Below are positions 8,012 through 15,902 of a stretch of 64,000 nt of DNA, in pieces. The position numbers and the translations under genes are program-made. The DNA lies in NCBI GenBank assembly GCA_009773805.1, contig WTXA01000002.1:310001-374000 (forward strand), in the 5' to 3' direction. The notes beneath the pieces are model-generated. The model ran no database searches. It was not told the origin of the DNA and was given only the letters and a program-made list of their open reading frames with translations. Positions within the stretch are counted from its first letter, which is position 1; every line of letters starts with the position of its first letter. This DNA is from Fusobacteriota bacterium (GTDB lineage Bacteria > Bacillota > TC1).

Positions 8012-10398
8012 TTCTTTACCACCTCATTAGCTATACTAACAGCTTCCTTAGCATCCTTACCATAATAGTCAGCACCAATCATACCTGCATACTCCACAGT
8101 CAACACAGCACCACCAACCATCACTGGCACCGTAATACCATTCTCACGAAGCTTGATAATAGTCTCCTCCATACTCTTAACAGTAGTAGTCATAAGAGCA
8201 GACAAACCAATTAAATCAACCTTCTCATCCTTTGCAGTAGTAATAATTTTCTCAGGAGAAACATCCTTACCAAGATCAATAACTTCAAAACCATAATTCT
8301 CCATCAGCACCTTTACAATATTCTTACCAATATCATGAATATCACCCTGAACCGTAGCAAGAATAACCTTACCCTTCTTAGTATCAACAGCACCACTAGC
8401 AGTTAAAGCCTCCTTTATAACTACAAAAGACGCCTTAACAGTCTCCGCAGACTGAATCAACTGAGGCAAGAAAACCTTACCCTGCTCAAAACCATCACCA
8501 ACTATATTAAGAGCAGGCATAATATCCTCATTAACAATATCAAGAGGCTTCTTGACTAACAACATCTCCCTAGTCTTATCAGCAGACTTATCCTTCAAGC
8601 CCCCAATAATAATCTCCTGCAGGCTATAATCTGATAAAGCCTTACCACTATGAGCTTTTTCTGCCAAGGCAGACTCGCTATACTTACCAATAAAATTCTC
8701 AGCATCCTTATCATGATTAGCCAATACCCTAAAAGCACTAATAGCATCCATCATCTCCTTGGACATTGGATTAATAATAGCCACATCAAGACCCATAGTC
8801 ATAGCCATAGTAAGAAATGTACTATTAATCAAAGGCCTACTCGGCAGACCAAAAGAAACATTAGAAACTCCAAGACTTGTTTTCATACCAAGCTTTTCTT
8901 TGACCATAGCCAAGGTCTTTATAGTCTCCATAACTTCCTGCTGCTGAGCTGAAACAGTCAACACCAAGGTATCTACAATAATATCTTCCTTAGGGATACC
9001 ATACTCAGAAGCCTTATTCATTATTTTCTCAGCAATCTTAAATCTCTCAATTGCCGTATTAGGAATACCAGTTTCATCTAAAGTTAAAGCAATTACTGCT
9101 GCCCCATATTTCTTAGCCACAGGGAACACAGCCTCCATAGATTCTAACTTACCATTCACACTATTTATCAACGGCTTTCCATTATAGTAGCGACAACCCA
9201 TTTCTAAAGCCTTAACATCGGCTGAGTCAATTTGTAGAGGTAAATTACTAATTTCTTGAATTAACTTAATAACCTCAACAATCTTAGTAGGTTCATCTAT
9301 CTTAGGTAAACCTACATTAACATCCAAAGCGTGAGCCCCTGCTTTTTCCTGCTGTATAGCCTCATCAACAATATATCCTAGATTATTCTCCAATAAAGCT
9401 TCTTTTAGCTTCTTCTTACCAGTAGGATTGATTCTTTCCCCAATGATTACAAAATCATCACCAATAGTCAGAGAAGACACTGGTGATGATATTTTAGTCT
9501 TTCTAATCACATTTCTTTTTACAACGCTAACACCACTTAAAACATCAGTAATCTTCTTAATATATGAAGGAGTTGTTCCACAACAACCACCAATTATTGT
9601 TACACCATCTTTAGCAAATGATATAGCTTCTGTTACAAACTGATCTTCAGTAATACTATAAACTGTTTCACCATTCCTAATTTCAGGTAATCCTGCATTT
9701 GGCTGAATCATCACAGGGATACTTGCATACTTTAAAATATCAGCTAAAATAACCTTGGACTCGACTGGACCAAGTGAACAGTTCATACCAAGAGCATCAA
9801 CTCCAAGTCCTTCTAATATATTCACCATTGATTCAGGATTAGTACCTGTCAGAGTTCTGCCATTAGCTTCAAAAGTCATCGTTGCTAGTATAGGCAAGTC
9901 ACTGTTTTCCTTAATTGCTAGTATTGCTGCCTTTAACTCATAAATATCAGTCATTGTTTCCAATAACACCAAATCACAACCAGCCTTTACTCCAGCTAAA
10001 ACTTCTTCCTTCACCAATTCATAAGCTTGATCAAAAGATAAGGTACCCATTGGTTCCATTAATTGTCCTATAGGACCAATATCAAGAGCCACATAAGCTT
10101 CCTTGCCTGAACTCACTATTGCAGATTTGGCTATAGCAATAGCCTCGCCAATAACTGCATCAACTTCAAGACCTGTACCAGCTAACTTATGACTGTTAGC
10201 TCCGAAAGTATTTGTAGTTAGAACTTCTGCCCCAGCTTGTAGATAGTCCAAGTGTATTTGTTTAATTATTTCTTTTTTCTCAATATTGTATCGTTCAGGT
10301 ATTTCTCCACCCTTCATACCATAGTGTTGGAGCATTGTGCCCATTGCACCATCAAAAAGAATGAGCTGACCTTTATTTAATCTTTCTTTGAATAACAT
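8008..10398 (-). CDS. metH: Cobalamin-dependent methionine synthase, short form lacking the reactivation domain
   Basis: Transfers the methyl group of methyltetrahydrofolate to homocysteine through cobalamin. Order in 796 residues: homocysteine-binding domain (about 1-295; DGAMGTML, zinc Cys in GMNCSLGP and GGCCGTTP), pterin-binding domain (about 310-570; VIGERINPTGKKK, DVNVG), cobalamin cap, and B12-binding domain with DIHDIGKN (His near 688 coordinates cobalt). Classical MetH is about 1,200 residues; the missing C-terminal reactivation domain is the separate gene immediately upstream. Start overlaps that gene by 22 bp and the stop overlaps the ZIP gene, giving a tight three-gene operon. metF lies nearby on the other strand. 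Confidence 0.95.
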   Translation of the reverse strand: MLFKERLNKGQLILFDGAMGTMLQHYGMKGGEIPERYNIEKKEIIKQIHLDYLQAGAEVLTTNTFGANSHKLAGTGLEVDAVIGEAIAIAKSAIVSSGKEAYVALDIGPIGQLMEPMGTLSFDQAYELVKEEVLAGVKAGCDLVLLETMTDIYELKAAILAIKENSDLPILATMTFEANGRTLTGTNPESMVNILEGLGVDALGMNCSLGPVESKVILADILKYASIPVMIQPNAGLPEIRNGETVYSITEDQFVTEAISFAKDGVTIIGGCCGTTPSYIKKITDVLSGVSVVKRNVIRKTKISSPVSSLTIGDDFVIIGERINPTGKKKLKEALLENNLGYIVDEAIQQEKAGAHALDVNVGLPKIDEPTKIVEVIKLIQEISNLPLQIDSADVKALEMGCRYYNGKPLINSVNGKLESMEAVFPVAKKYGAAVIALTLDETGIPNTAIERFKIAEKIMNKASEYGIPKEDIIVDTLVLTVSAQQQEVMETIKTLAMVKEKLGMKTSLGVSNVSFGLPSRPLINSTFLTMAMTMGLDVAIINPMSKEMMDAISAFRVLANHDKDAENFIGKYSESALAEKAHSGKALSDYSLQEIIIGGLKDKSADKTREMLLVKKPLDIVNEDIMPALNIVGDGFEQGKVFLPQLIQSAETVKASFVVIKEALTASGAVDTKKGKVILATVQGDIHDIGKNIVKVLMENYGFEVIDLGKDVSPEKIITTAKDEKVDLIGLSALMTTTVKSMEETIIKLRENGITVPVMVGGAVLTVEYAGMIGADYYGKDAKEAVSIANEVVKK

Positions 10399-11060
10399 CT
10401 TGTTCCCTCTTTTCTAAATTTACAATACTCCCTCGCCAAACAAGCAGCGCAACGATCAAATTCACTTACAAATGGTATTTTCTGTATACCCATAATTGCA
10501 GTTACTGACTTTCTAGGTAGTAGCAGATGACTATCAGTTACTGTTAGGCCTATTTTCCTATAGCCATCAAGATACCTGACTAGTTGGTTTTGAACGCTGA
10601 GGGGATAATCCCCATACCCAGGACTATATCTAAAGGTATAGTAGTAACCTTCACCTAACTTAATTTTCACTTCTTCTTCAATACCATCGCAGACTTCCTC
10701 AATCATCTGAGTTCCACAACTATCCAAAATGAAATTCTTGGTAAGATCCACCTTACTATAGTAGTTAAGTCGTTTTTCAACATCGAAACCTAGGGTTGCA
10801 GCCATGATCACACAACTGTCTGCATTAGCCAGGTGTTTTTGGATATTTTCACCTAGTAATGGTAATATGCCATCATCAATGTAGGCAAGTCCATTCTCAT
10901 CTCTTTTCAACTCTACTATTTTATATATATATTTATAGTTGGAAATGTCCTTTATCTCTTCTCTTACTTCATCAATTATTAAATCCAGTTCGTGACTGTA
11001 TTCTTGATTTTTGTAGCCAAGATATCTTAGGACTTCATTTTTATCTATTTTTATATTCAA
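10377..11060 (-). CDS. Stand-alone methionine synthase reactivation domain protein
   Basis: This 227-residue protein resembles the C-terminal AdoMet-binding activation domain of MetH, which reductively methylates oxidised cob(II)alamin. The key segment is RYSPGYGDYPL, equivalent to the RxxxGY motif that binds AdoMet, preceded by a helical region (CGTQMIEEVCDGIEEEV). Near the C-terminus DRCAACLAREYCKFRK gives a cluster of Cys of unknown use. It overlaps metH by 22 bp and is first in the operon. A split MetH of this kind is known in anaerobic Firmicutes and Thermotoga-type enzymes. Confidence 0.9.
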   Translation of the reverse strand: MNIKIDKNEVLRYLGYKNQEYSHELDLIIDEVREEIKDISNYKYIYKIVELKRDENGLAYIDDGILPLLGENIQKHLANADSCVIMAATLGFDVEKRLNYYSKVDLTKNFILDSCGTQMIEEVCDGIEEEVKIKLGEGYYYTFRYSPGYGDYPLSVQNQLVRYLDGYRKIGLTVTDSHLLLPRKSVTAIMGIQKIPFVSEFDRCAACLAREYCKFRKEGTRCYSKKD

Positions 11061-11146
11061 TTCAGTTCTCCTTGAATTTACTACACCTCATTATATAATT
11101 TTTACAGATATATTTAAAGTTCATTTACTGGTATACTAATGTTTTT

Positions 11147-12133
11147 CTAGACTTTTCTATATTTTTGCTTACCACTACTTGGCTTTTCAGGTATAGTCAT
11201 TTCTATATAACCTAATCTCAGGGCAGGAACTAAATATTTTTCTCTAAATGATGGTCTGTGTTTCAAACCTAATTTTTTCATCAACTCGTTTGTTGATAAT
11301 GTATCTTCACCTATTATTGCGATCAGCTTTTTAACCTGATCGGTAACCTGGTCGGTAACCTGGTCGGTTAAAGCTATTTCTCTCAGAACATCTATAATGG
11401 TTGTTAATATAAACTCAATAAATTTTCCAGAATCACCAGACCTATCGCAGGCACCAAGCACATCATAGTATTGCGACTGTCTATCTCTAATTAAAGTTTC
11501 TATTGGAAGCCAACCAAATAGTGTATTCCATTTATATAGTATCAAAGTTTGCCACATTCTACCCATTCTTCCATTACCATCTGTAAATGGGTGTATAAAC
11601 TCAAACTCATAATGAAAAACACAGCTCTTTATCAATGGATGAACATCACTTTTTTTAGCCCATTCCATTAATTCAGTTATTAACCCTGGTACTAAATTAG
11701 CTGGTGGCGCCATATGAATCAATCTTTCTTCTGCAAATACGCCAACTCCACCACTTCGAAACTTACCTGCTTCATTAGTTAAGTCATTCATTAATGTTTT
11801 ATGTGCAGTTAATAAGTCCTTTTTAGAAAAAGGATCCAAAAGAAATAGTTTATCATAAGCCTCAAAAGTGTTCTTTACTTCAGCTATTTCCTTTGGTGCA
11901 CCTAAAATTCTTTTTCCATTAACAATATCAGTCACTTGATTTATTGATAATGAATTGTTCTCAATTGCTAGCGAAGCTTGGATGGTTCTAATTCTATTAT
12001 CACGCCTAAGTTTTGGGCTGTTGCTCATCTTATCATTTATTGTAATTTTTGTTAAAATTTCTGTAATCCCAGATATTAGATTAACAATTTTATTTGAAAT
12101 TGTATATGGTGGAATATATTTGTTTTCAATCAT
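11147..12133 (-). CDS. Fic family protein (self-inhibited, class II) with winged-helix tail
   Basis: Fic proteins usually transfer AMP from ATP to target proteins. The 328-residue product has the full catalytic motif HPFTDGNGRMGR (residues 181-192). It also has the N-terminal inhibitory helix motif S-x-x-x-E-N (SLAIEN, 54-59), placing it among class II, self-regulated Fic proteins. A C-terminal winged-helix-like region follows (IGEDTLSTNELMKKLGL). Between them TDQV occurs three times in a row (256-267), encoded by a 12-bp tandem repeat. Such chromosomal Fic/HTH proteins are common and scattered; the target is unknown. No antitoxin partner is visible beside it. Confidence 0.92.
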   Translation of the reverse strand: MIENKYIPPYTISNKIVNLISGITEILTKITINDKMSNSPKLRRDNRIRTIQASLAIENNSLSINQVTDIVNGKRILGAPKEIAEVKNTFEAYDKLFLLDPFSKKDLLTAHKTLMNDLTNEAGKFRSGGVGVFAEERLIHMAPPANLVPGLITELMEWAKKSDVHPLIKSCVFHYEFEFIHPFTDGNGRMGRMWQTLILYKWNTLFGWLPIETLIRDRQSQYYDVLGACDRSGDSGKFIEFILTTIIDVLREIALTDQVTDQVTDQVKKLIAIIGEDTLSTNELMKKLGLKHRPSFREKYLVPALRLGYIEMTIPEKPSSGKQKYRKV

Positions 12134-12285
12134 TTTAGTCTCCTTAATCTATAATCATCTTGTTCTCTATTATACCGCACAAGTCTATGTTTTACCATAG
12201 ATTCAGCCTTTACTTTCAATTCGTTTAATAAATATTTTTTTATGTTATAATTAAAGATAATCATTAAGGTATAAGGAGGTTTTTA

Positions 12286-13173
12286 ATGCAGATTAAAGAT
12301 TTTTATAACAAAGGAAAGACAGTAGTGTCTTTTGAAATATTCCCACCAAAAATGGGAGCAGGAACAATAGAAAGTATAACCGATAAATTAGAAGGATTCT
12401 CACAACTAAACCCTGACTACATGAGTGTCACTTATGGCGCTGGTGGAACAACAACTGGGATAACCTGCGATATAGCAGGAAAAGTTAAGAACTACTTCAA
12501 TATTGAATCACTAGCACACGTTACATGCCTATCTTCAACAAAAGATGTTGTAATTGATACGATGGATAGACTAAAATCTAATGGAGTCAACAACATATTA
12601 GCACTAAGAGGAGATTTTCCTACAGGGAATCAATCTATGATACCAAATCCTCTTCATTTTGAGTATGCTGCTGATTTGATCAGCTTTATAAAAAAGCACT
12701 ATGGAGATACATTTTGTATTGGTGCAGCTTGTTATCCTGAAGGACATATAGAATCTAGAAGCTTGACCCAAGATTTACTAAATCTAAAAACAAAAGTTGA
12801 TACTGGTGTTGATTATCTAGTAAGTCAGTTATTTTATGATAATGAACAATATTACAGGTTTCTTGATAGTGCAGCCAAAGCTGGTATAAAGGTTCCAATT
12901 TCTGCTGGTATTATGCCAGTAATTAATGCTAAACAAATTCATAATATTGTAACCCTATGTGGAGCAACATTACCAAGGAAATTCATTCGTATCTTGGATA
13001 AATACGAGGATAATCCAGCAGCTTTAATGGAAGCTGGTATAATGTATGCCCTTGATCAGATTATAGATTTAGTGACCAACGATGTAGAAGGTATTCATCT
13101 TTACACCATGAATAGACCTGAAGTGGCAACTAAAATTGTCGACAATATTTCTCATATATTGAAAAGGGGGTAG
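12286..13173 (+). CDS. metF: 5,10-Methylenetetrahydrofolate reductase
   Basis: Flavoprotein reducing 5,10-methylene- to 5-methyltetrahydrofolate, the methyl donor for MetH. The 295-residue TIM-barrel shows FEIFPPK near the N-terminus, MSVTYGAGG, LALRGDFP and the FCIGAACYPEGH segment typical of the family, plus SQLFYDN and GIMPV. Start follows AAGGAGG closely. It is divergent from the Fic gene and followed after 3 bp by the AI-2E family transporter, so the two are co-transcribed. In the divergent region TATAAT at 12246-12251 may be the -10 box; no good -35 is visible. Confidence 0.95.
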   Translation: MQIKDFYNKGKTVVSFEIFPPKMGAGTIESITDKLEGFSQLNPDYMSVTYGAGGTTTGITCDIAGKVKNYFNIESLAHVTCLSSTKDVVIDTMDRLKSNGVNNILALRGDFPTGNQSMIPNPLHFEYAADLISFIKKHYGDTFCIGAACYPEGHIESRSLTQDLLNLKTKVDTGVDYLVSQLFYDNEQYYRFLDSAAKAGIKVPISAGIMPVINAKQIHNIVTLCGATLPRKFIRILDKYEDNPAALMEAGIMYALDQIIDLVTNDVEGIHLYTMNRPEVATKIVDNISHILKRG

Positions 13174-13176
13174 TTT

Positions 13177-14385
13177 ATGAATATTGAAAAAAGAAGACAA
13201 TTTATTATTAATTCAGTTTTTTTTGCTATAATAGCAGCAATACTTTATTTTTCATTAAATTTTCTTGTTAGTTGGTTGATGCCTTTTATAATTGGTTTCA
13301 TCATAGCTTATTTGATGAATCCACTTATTACTATGACCGTTAAAAAAACCCATATAAAAAGAAGATTGGTAGCTTCCATTTATACAGTTACTTTAGCTTT
13401 ATTAATTGGAGCGTTAATTTGGTTTTTAGGCTATCTGATCGTCAGATATTCTCAATCATATTTCCATCTTTTACCTGATTTCATTACAAAGGAATTACTA
13501 CCAGCCTTTGAGAAAGTGAATGCTTGGATTAATAATATAATCGAAGGTTTTTCACCTGATATGAGAATTCAGTTAGGTGGTTTACAAGAAGAGCTTTTAA
13601 AAGAGATTCAAAAATTGTCAATCAATTTCTCAAAGAGTGGTTTGGTATTATTAACAAATATAACTAAAGCTTTACCATTTATATTTTTGTCCTTTATTTT
13701 CACAGTATTGGCAACTATATTTTCAAATATTGATTTCCCTAATATTAAAGCTTTTCTAATAGATATTATGCCTAGTAAATTTAGTATTCTTGCTAAGAAT
13801 ATAAAAGTATCCTTTACAAAAACTATTGGTAAATATCTGATTGCCTATATGAAGATTATGACAATTACCTTTGTTGAGTTAAGCATTGGTTTAGCTATTC
13901 TTAAAGTCCCAAATCCTATTTTTATAGCTTTTCTAATAGCTATATTTGATATTTTCCCAGTTTTTGGTACTGGTGGAATAATGGTTCCCTGGATAATTAT
14001 TGCCTTTATCCTTGGAAATTCACCACTTGGTATTGGTCTACTTATTCTATATGGTGTAGTTGTAATTGTCAGACAATTTGTTGAGCCTAAGATCGTTGGA
14101 GATCAATTGGGTCTTAATCCCTTAGTTGCTTTAATTTCTATATATCTTGGTTTCATCTGGTTTGGAGTTACTGGTATGTTGATCGTCCCGATTGTAGCTA
14201 ACATCTTCATTCGTTTATACAATGAGGGTAAGTTAACTGCCTTTATAAACTTTGAAGAACTATACTTTGATGATGTAGAGAGAACAGAACGCAAAAAGAA
14301 ACAAAAAAATGATGAAAAAGCTGCCAAAAGTAGGAATAATAAGAAAGCACCCAACATAAAAATTGATGATAAAGATGATAAATAA
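13177..14385 (+). CDS. AI-2E family transporter (PerM-like)
   Basis: The 402-residue membrane protein has the family layout. Two spans at the N-terminus (FLVSWLMPFIIGFIIAYLMNP) and a long soluble section come first. A C-terminal group of spans follows with the hallmark IFDIFPVFGTG and FVEPKIVGDQLGLNPLVALISIYLGF. The last 40 residues are Lys/Asp-rich and cytosolic. Members move varied small molecules or ions (AI-2 export, sodium/proton exchange), so the substrate cannot be read from sequence. It ends at a strong bidirectional terminator. Confidence 0.9.
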   Translation: MNIEKRRQFIINSVFFAIIAAILYFSLNFLVSWLMPFIIGFIIAYLMNPLITMTVKKTHIKRRLVASIYTVTLALLIGALIWFLGYLIVRYSQSYFHLLPDFITKELLPAFEKVNAWINNIIEGFSPDMRIQLGGLQEELLKEIQKLSINFSKSGLVLLTNITKALPFIFLSFIFTVLATIFSNIDFPNIKAFLIDIMPSKFSILAKNIKVSFTKTIGKYLIAYMKIMTITFVELSIGLAILKVPNPIFIAFLIAIFDIFPVFGTGGIMVPWIIIAFILGNSPLGIGLLILYGVVVIVRQFVEPKIVGDQLGLNPLVALISIYLGFIWFGVTGMLIVPIVANIFIRLYNEGKLTAFINFEELYFDDVERTERKKKQKNDEKAAKSRNNKKAPNIKIDDKDDK

Positions 14386-14411
14386 AAAGAAATAAATAAG
14401 AATACAATACA

Positions 14412-14445
14412 AAAAAGGAGCAGTTCAGTTAAACTGCTCCTTTTT
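14412..14445. terminator. Bidirectional terminator between the AI-2E transporter and the TetR gene
   Basis: A stem of 14 bp, counting the A/T flanks (core GGAGCAGTT/AACTGCTCC), with A and T runs on either side, so it can stop transcription from both converging genes. Confidence 0.88.
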
Positions 14446-14452
14446 CTATATA

Positions 14453-15022
14453 CTAGAATGCTGATATTCCACTATTTGCTAATTTTAATATTAGACTAGC
14501 CATTTCAATAGCAGGCTTTTCAATATCTTCAGTTAACCATTTTTGTATGATACCTACGCTACCAATTGCATAGAAAGTATAAATGAATTCAGCATCAACT
14601 GGATTTATAGATTTAACTGAAGTCCAGGCAGAAATACACTGCTCTCTTACAATCCTCATTACTTGCTTTTGAAAATTAATATCACCACTATCTCCAAGAA
14701 GAACAACACACAACTCAGCATTCTCCTTTAAATACTCAAAAATCTTTACAAGCATATCAAGTGAAACATTATCAGTATCATTAAAAGAACCACTCTCCAA
14801 ATACTTTTTTATATCATCAATTAATTCTGCTTCAATCTTACGACGCAAATCATACTGATCAGAATAGTGAGCATAAAACGTTGCCCTATTAATATCAGCA
14901 TCATCACAAATCTCCTTAATAGAAATCTTAGATATATGCTTACTCTTCAATAGATTAATAAAACTATTTTTCAGAACCATCTTCGTATATTTCACACGCC
15001 TATCCATCTTTACAGATTTCAT
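14453..15022 (-). CDS. TetR family transcriptional regulator
   Basis: The 189-residue protein has an N-terminal helix-turn-helix (residues about 14-60) with the typical IKEICDDADINRATFYAHYSD. The all-helical C-terminal domain resembles those of DhaS/YfiR-type regulators. It is read divergently from the ABC transporter at 15201 with about 180 bp between, so it probably represses that transporter and itself. No convincing palindromic operator stands out, though TTAGTTG occurs twice in the gap. Confidence 0.9.
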   Translation of the reverse strand: MKSVKMDRRVKYTKMVLKNSFINLLKSKHISKISIKEICDDADINRATFYAHYSDQYDLRRKIEAELIDDIKKYLESGSFNDTDNVSLDMLVKIFEYLKENAELCVVLLGDSGDINFQKQVMRIVREQCISAWTSVKSINPVDAEFIYTFYAIGSVGIIQKWLTEDIEKPAIEMASLILKLANSGISAF

Positions 15023-15122
15023 TATAACCTCCTATGCTCAAATCAATTTACTCTTAAATGCTAATTACTAAACACTCAACCCTCATATGTTGTCCAACTA
15101 ACATTACTATACTATCTGATTA

Positions 15123-15151
15123 TTGTAGTAAACAACTAATGTCAGTATACT
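15123..15151 (+). promoter_or_regulatory. Probable sigma-A promoter of the ABC transporter operon
   Basis: TTGTAG (15123-15128), a 17-bp spacer and TATACT (15146-15151) lie 50 bp before the ribosome binding site of the ATPase gene. The TetR repressor would be expected to bind nearby. Confidence 0.55.
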
Positions 15152-15200
15152 AAAGTTATGATATATGTACAACACTATGTATACTAAATCGGAGGAATTA

Positions 15201-15902
15201 ATGGCTAAGATAGAGCTCAAAGGCATAAAAAAAGAATACAAACTTGGAGAAGTTAAAATTAAAGCAGTTGAAGACTGCTCATTTATGATAGAAAAAGGAG
15301 AACTAGTAGTGATACTAGGTCCATCAGGTGCGGGTAAGACAACAATACTAAATTTAATCGGAGGAATGGATAATCCTACAGAAGGTAGCATCACTATTGA
15401 TGGAACAAGGATTGACAACTACAATACTAAATCACTAATTAAATACAGAAGAAATGATATCGGCTTCGTTTTTCAATTCTATAACCTAATAAACAACCTA
15501 ACCGCTCTAGAAAATGTAGAGCTTGCCTGTCAGATATGTCCAGACTCTCTAGATCCAAAAACAATCCTTGAACTAGTAGGTCTTGAAGAACGTATAAATA
15601 ACTTCCCTTACCAACTTTCAGGTGGAGAGCAACAAAGAGTTGCCATCGCTAGAGCTATAGCTAAAAATCCTAAACTCCTTTTATGTGATGAACCCACAGG
15701 AGCACTTGACAGCAACACCGGTAAAAAAATAATTCAACTTTTACAAAAAACTTGTAAGGAAATGAATATGACCACAGTAATAATAACCCATAACTCAGTA
15801 ATAGCTGATATTGCTGACAAGGTAATTCATATAAGAAATGGAACTGTAGAAGCTGTAACCATAAACAAGGAGCCTAAAAATGTATCAGAGATTGTGTGGT
15901 GA
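15201..15902 (+). CDS. ABC transporter ATP-binding protein (LolD/MacB type)
   Basis: About 233 residues. Walker A is GPSGAGKTT, the signature is [14 protein letters not shown], Walker B is [12 protein letters not shown], and the switch His is in VIITHN. The [11 protein letters not shown] form is typical of ATPases paired with FtsX-type permeases. The open frame extends back to 15165, but GGAGG sits nine bases before the ATG at 15201, which matches the usual start of the family. It overlaps the permease gene by 7 bp. Confidence 0.93.
   Translation: MAKIELKGIKKEYKLGEVKIKAVEDCSFMIEKGELVVILGPSGAGKTTILNLIGGMDNPTEGSITIDGTRIDNYNTKSLIKYRRNDIGFVFQFYNLINNLTALENVELACQICPDSLDPKTILELVGLEERINNFPYQLSGGEQQRVAIARAIAKNPKLLLCDEPTGALDSNTGKKIIQLLQKTCKEMNMTTVIITHNSVIADIADKVIHIRNGTVEAVTINKEPKNVSEIVW

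Noticed and set aside
11147-12133. Fic protein as a toxin of a Fic/antitoxin pair
   Set aside because: The inhibitory motif is within the same chain and no small antitoxin gene lies beside it.
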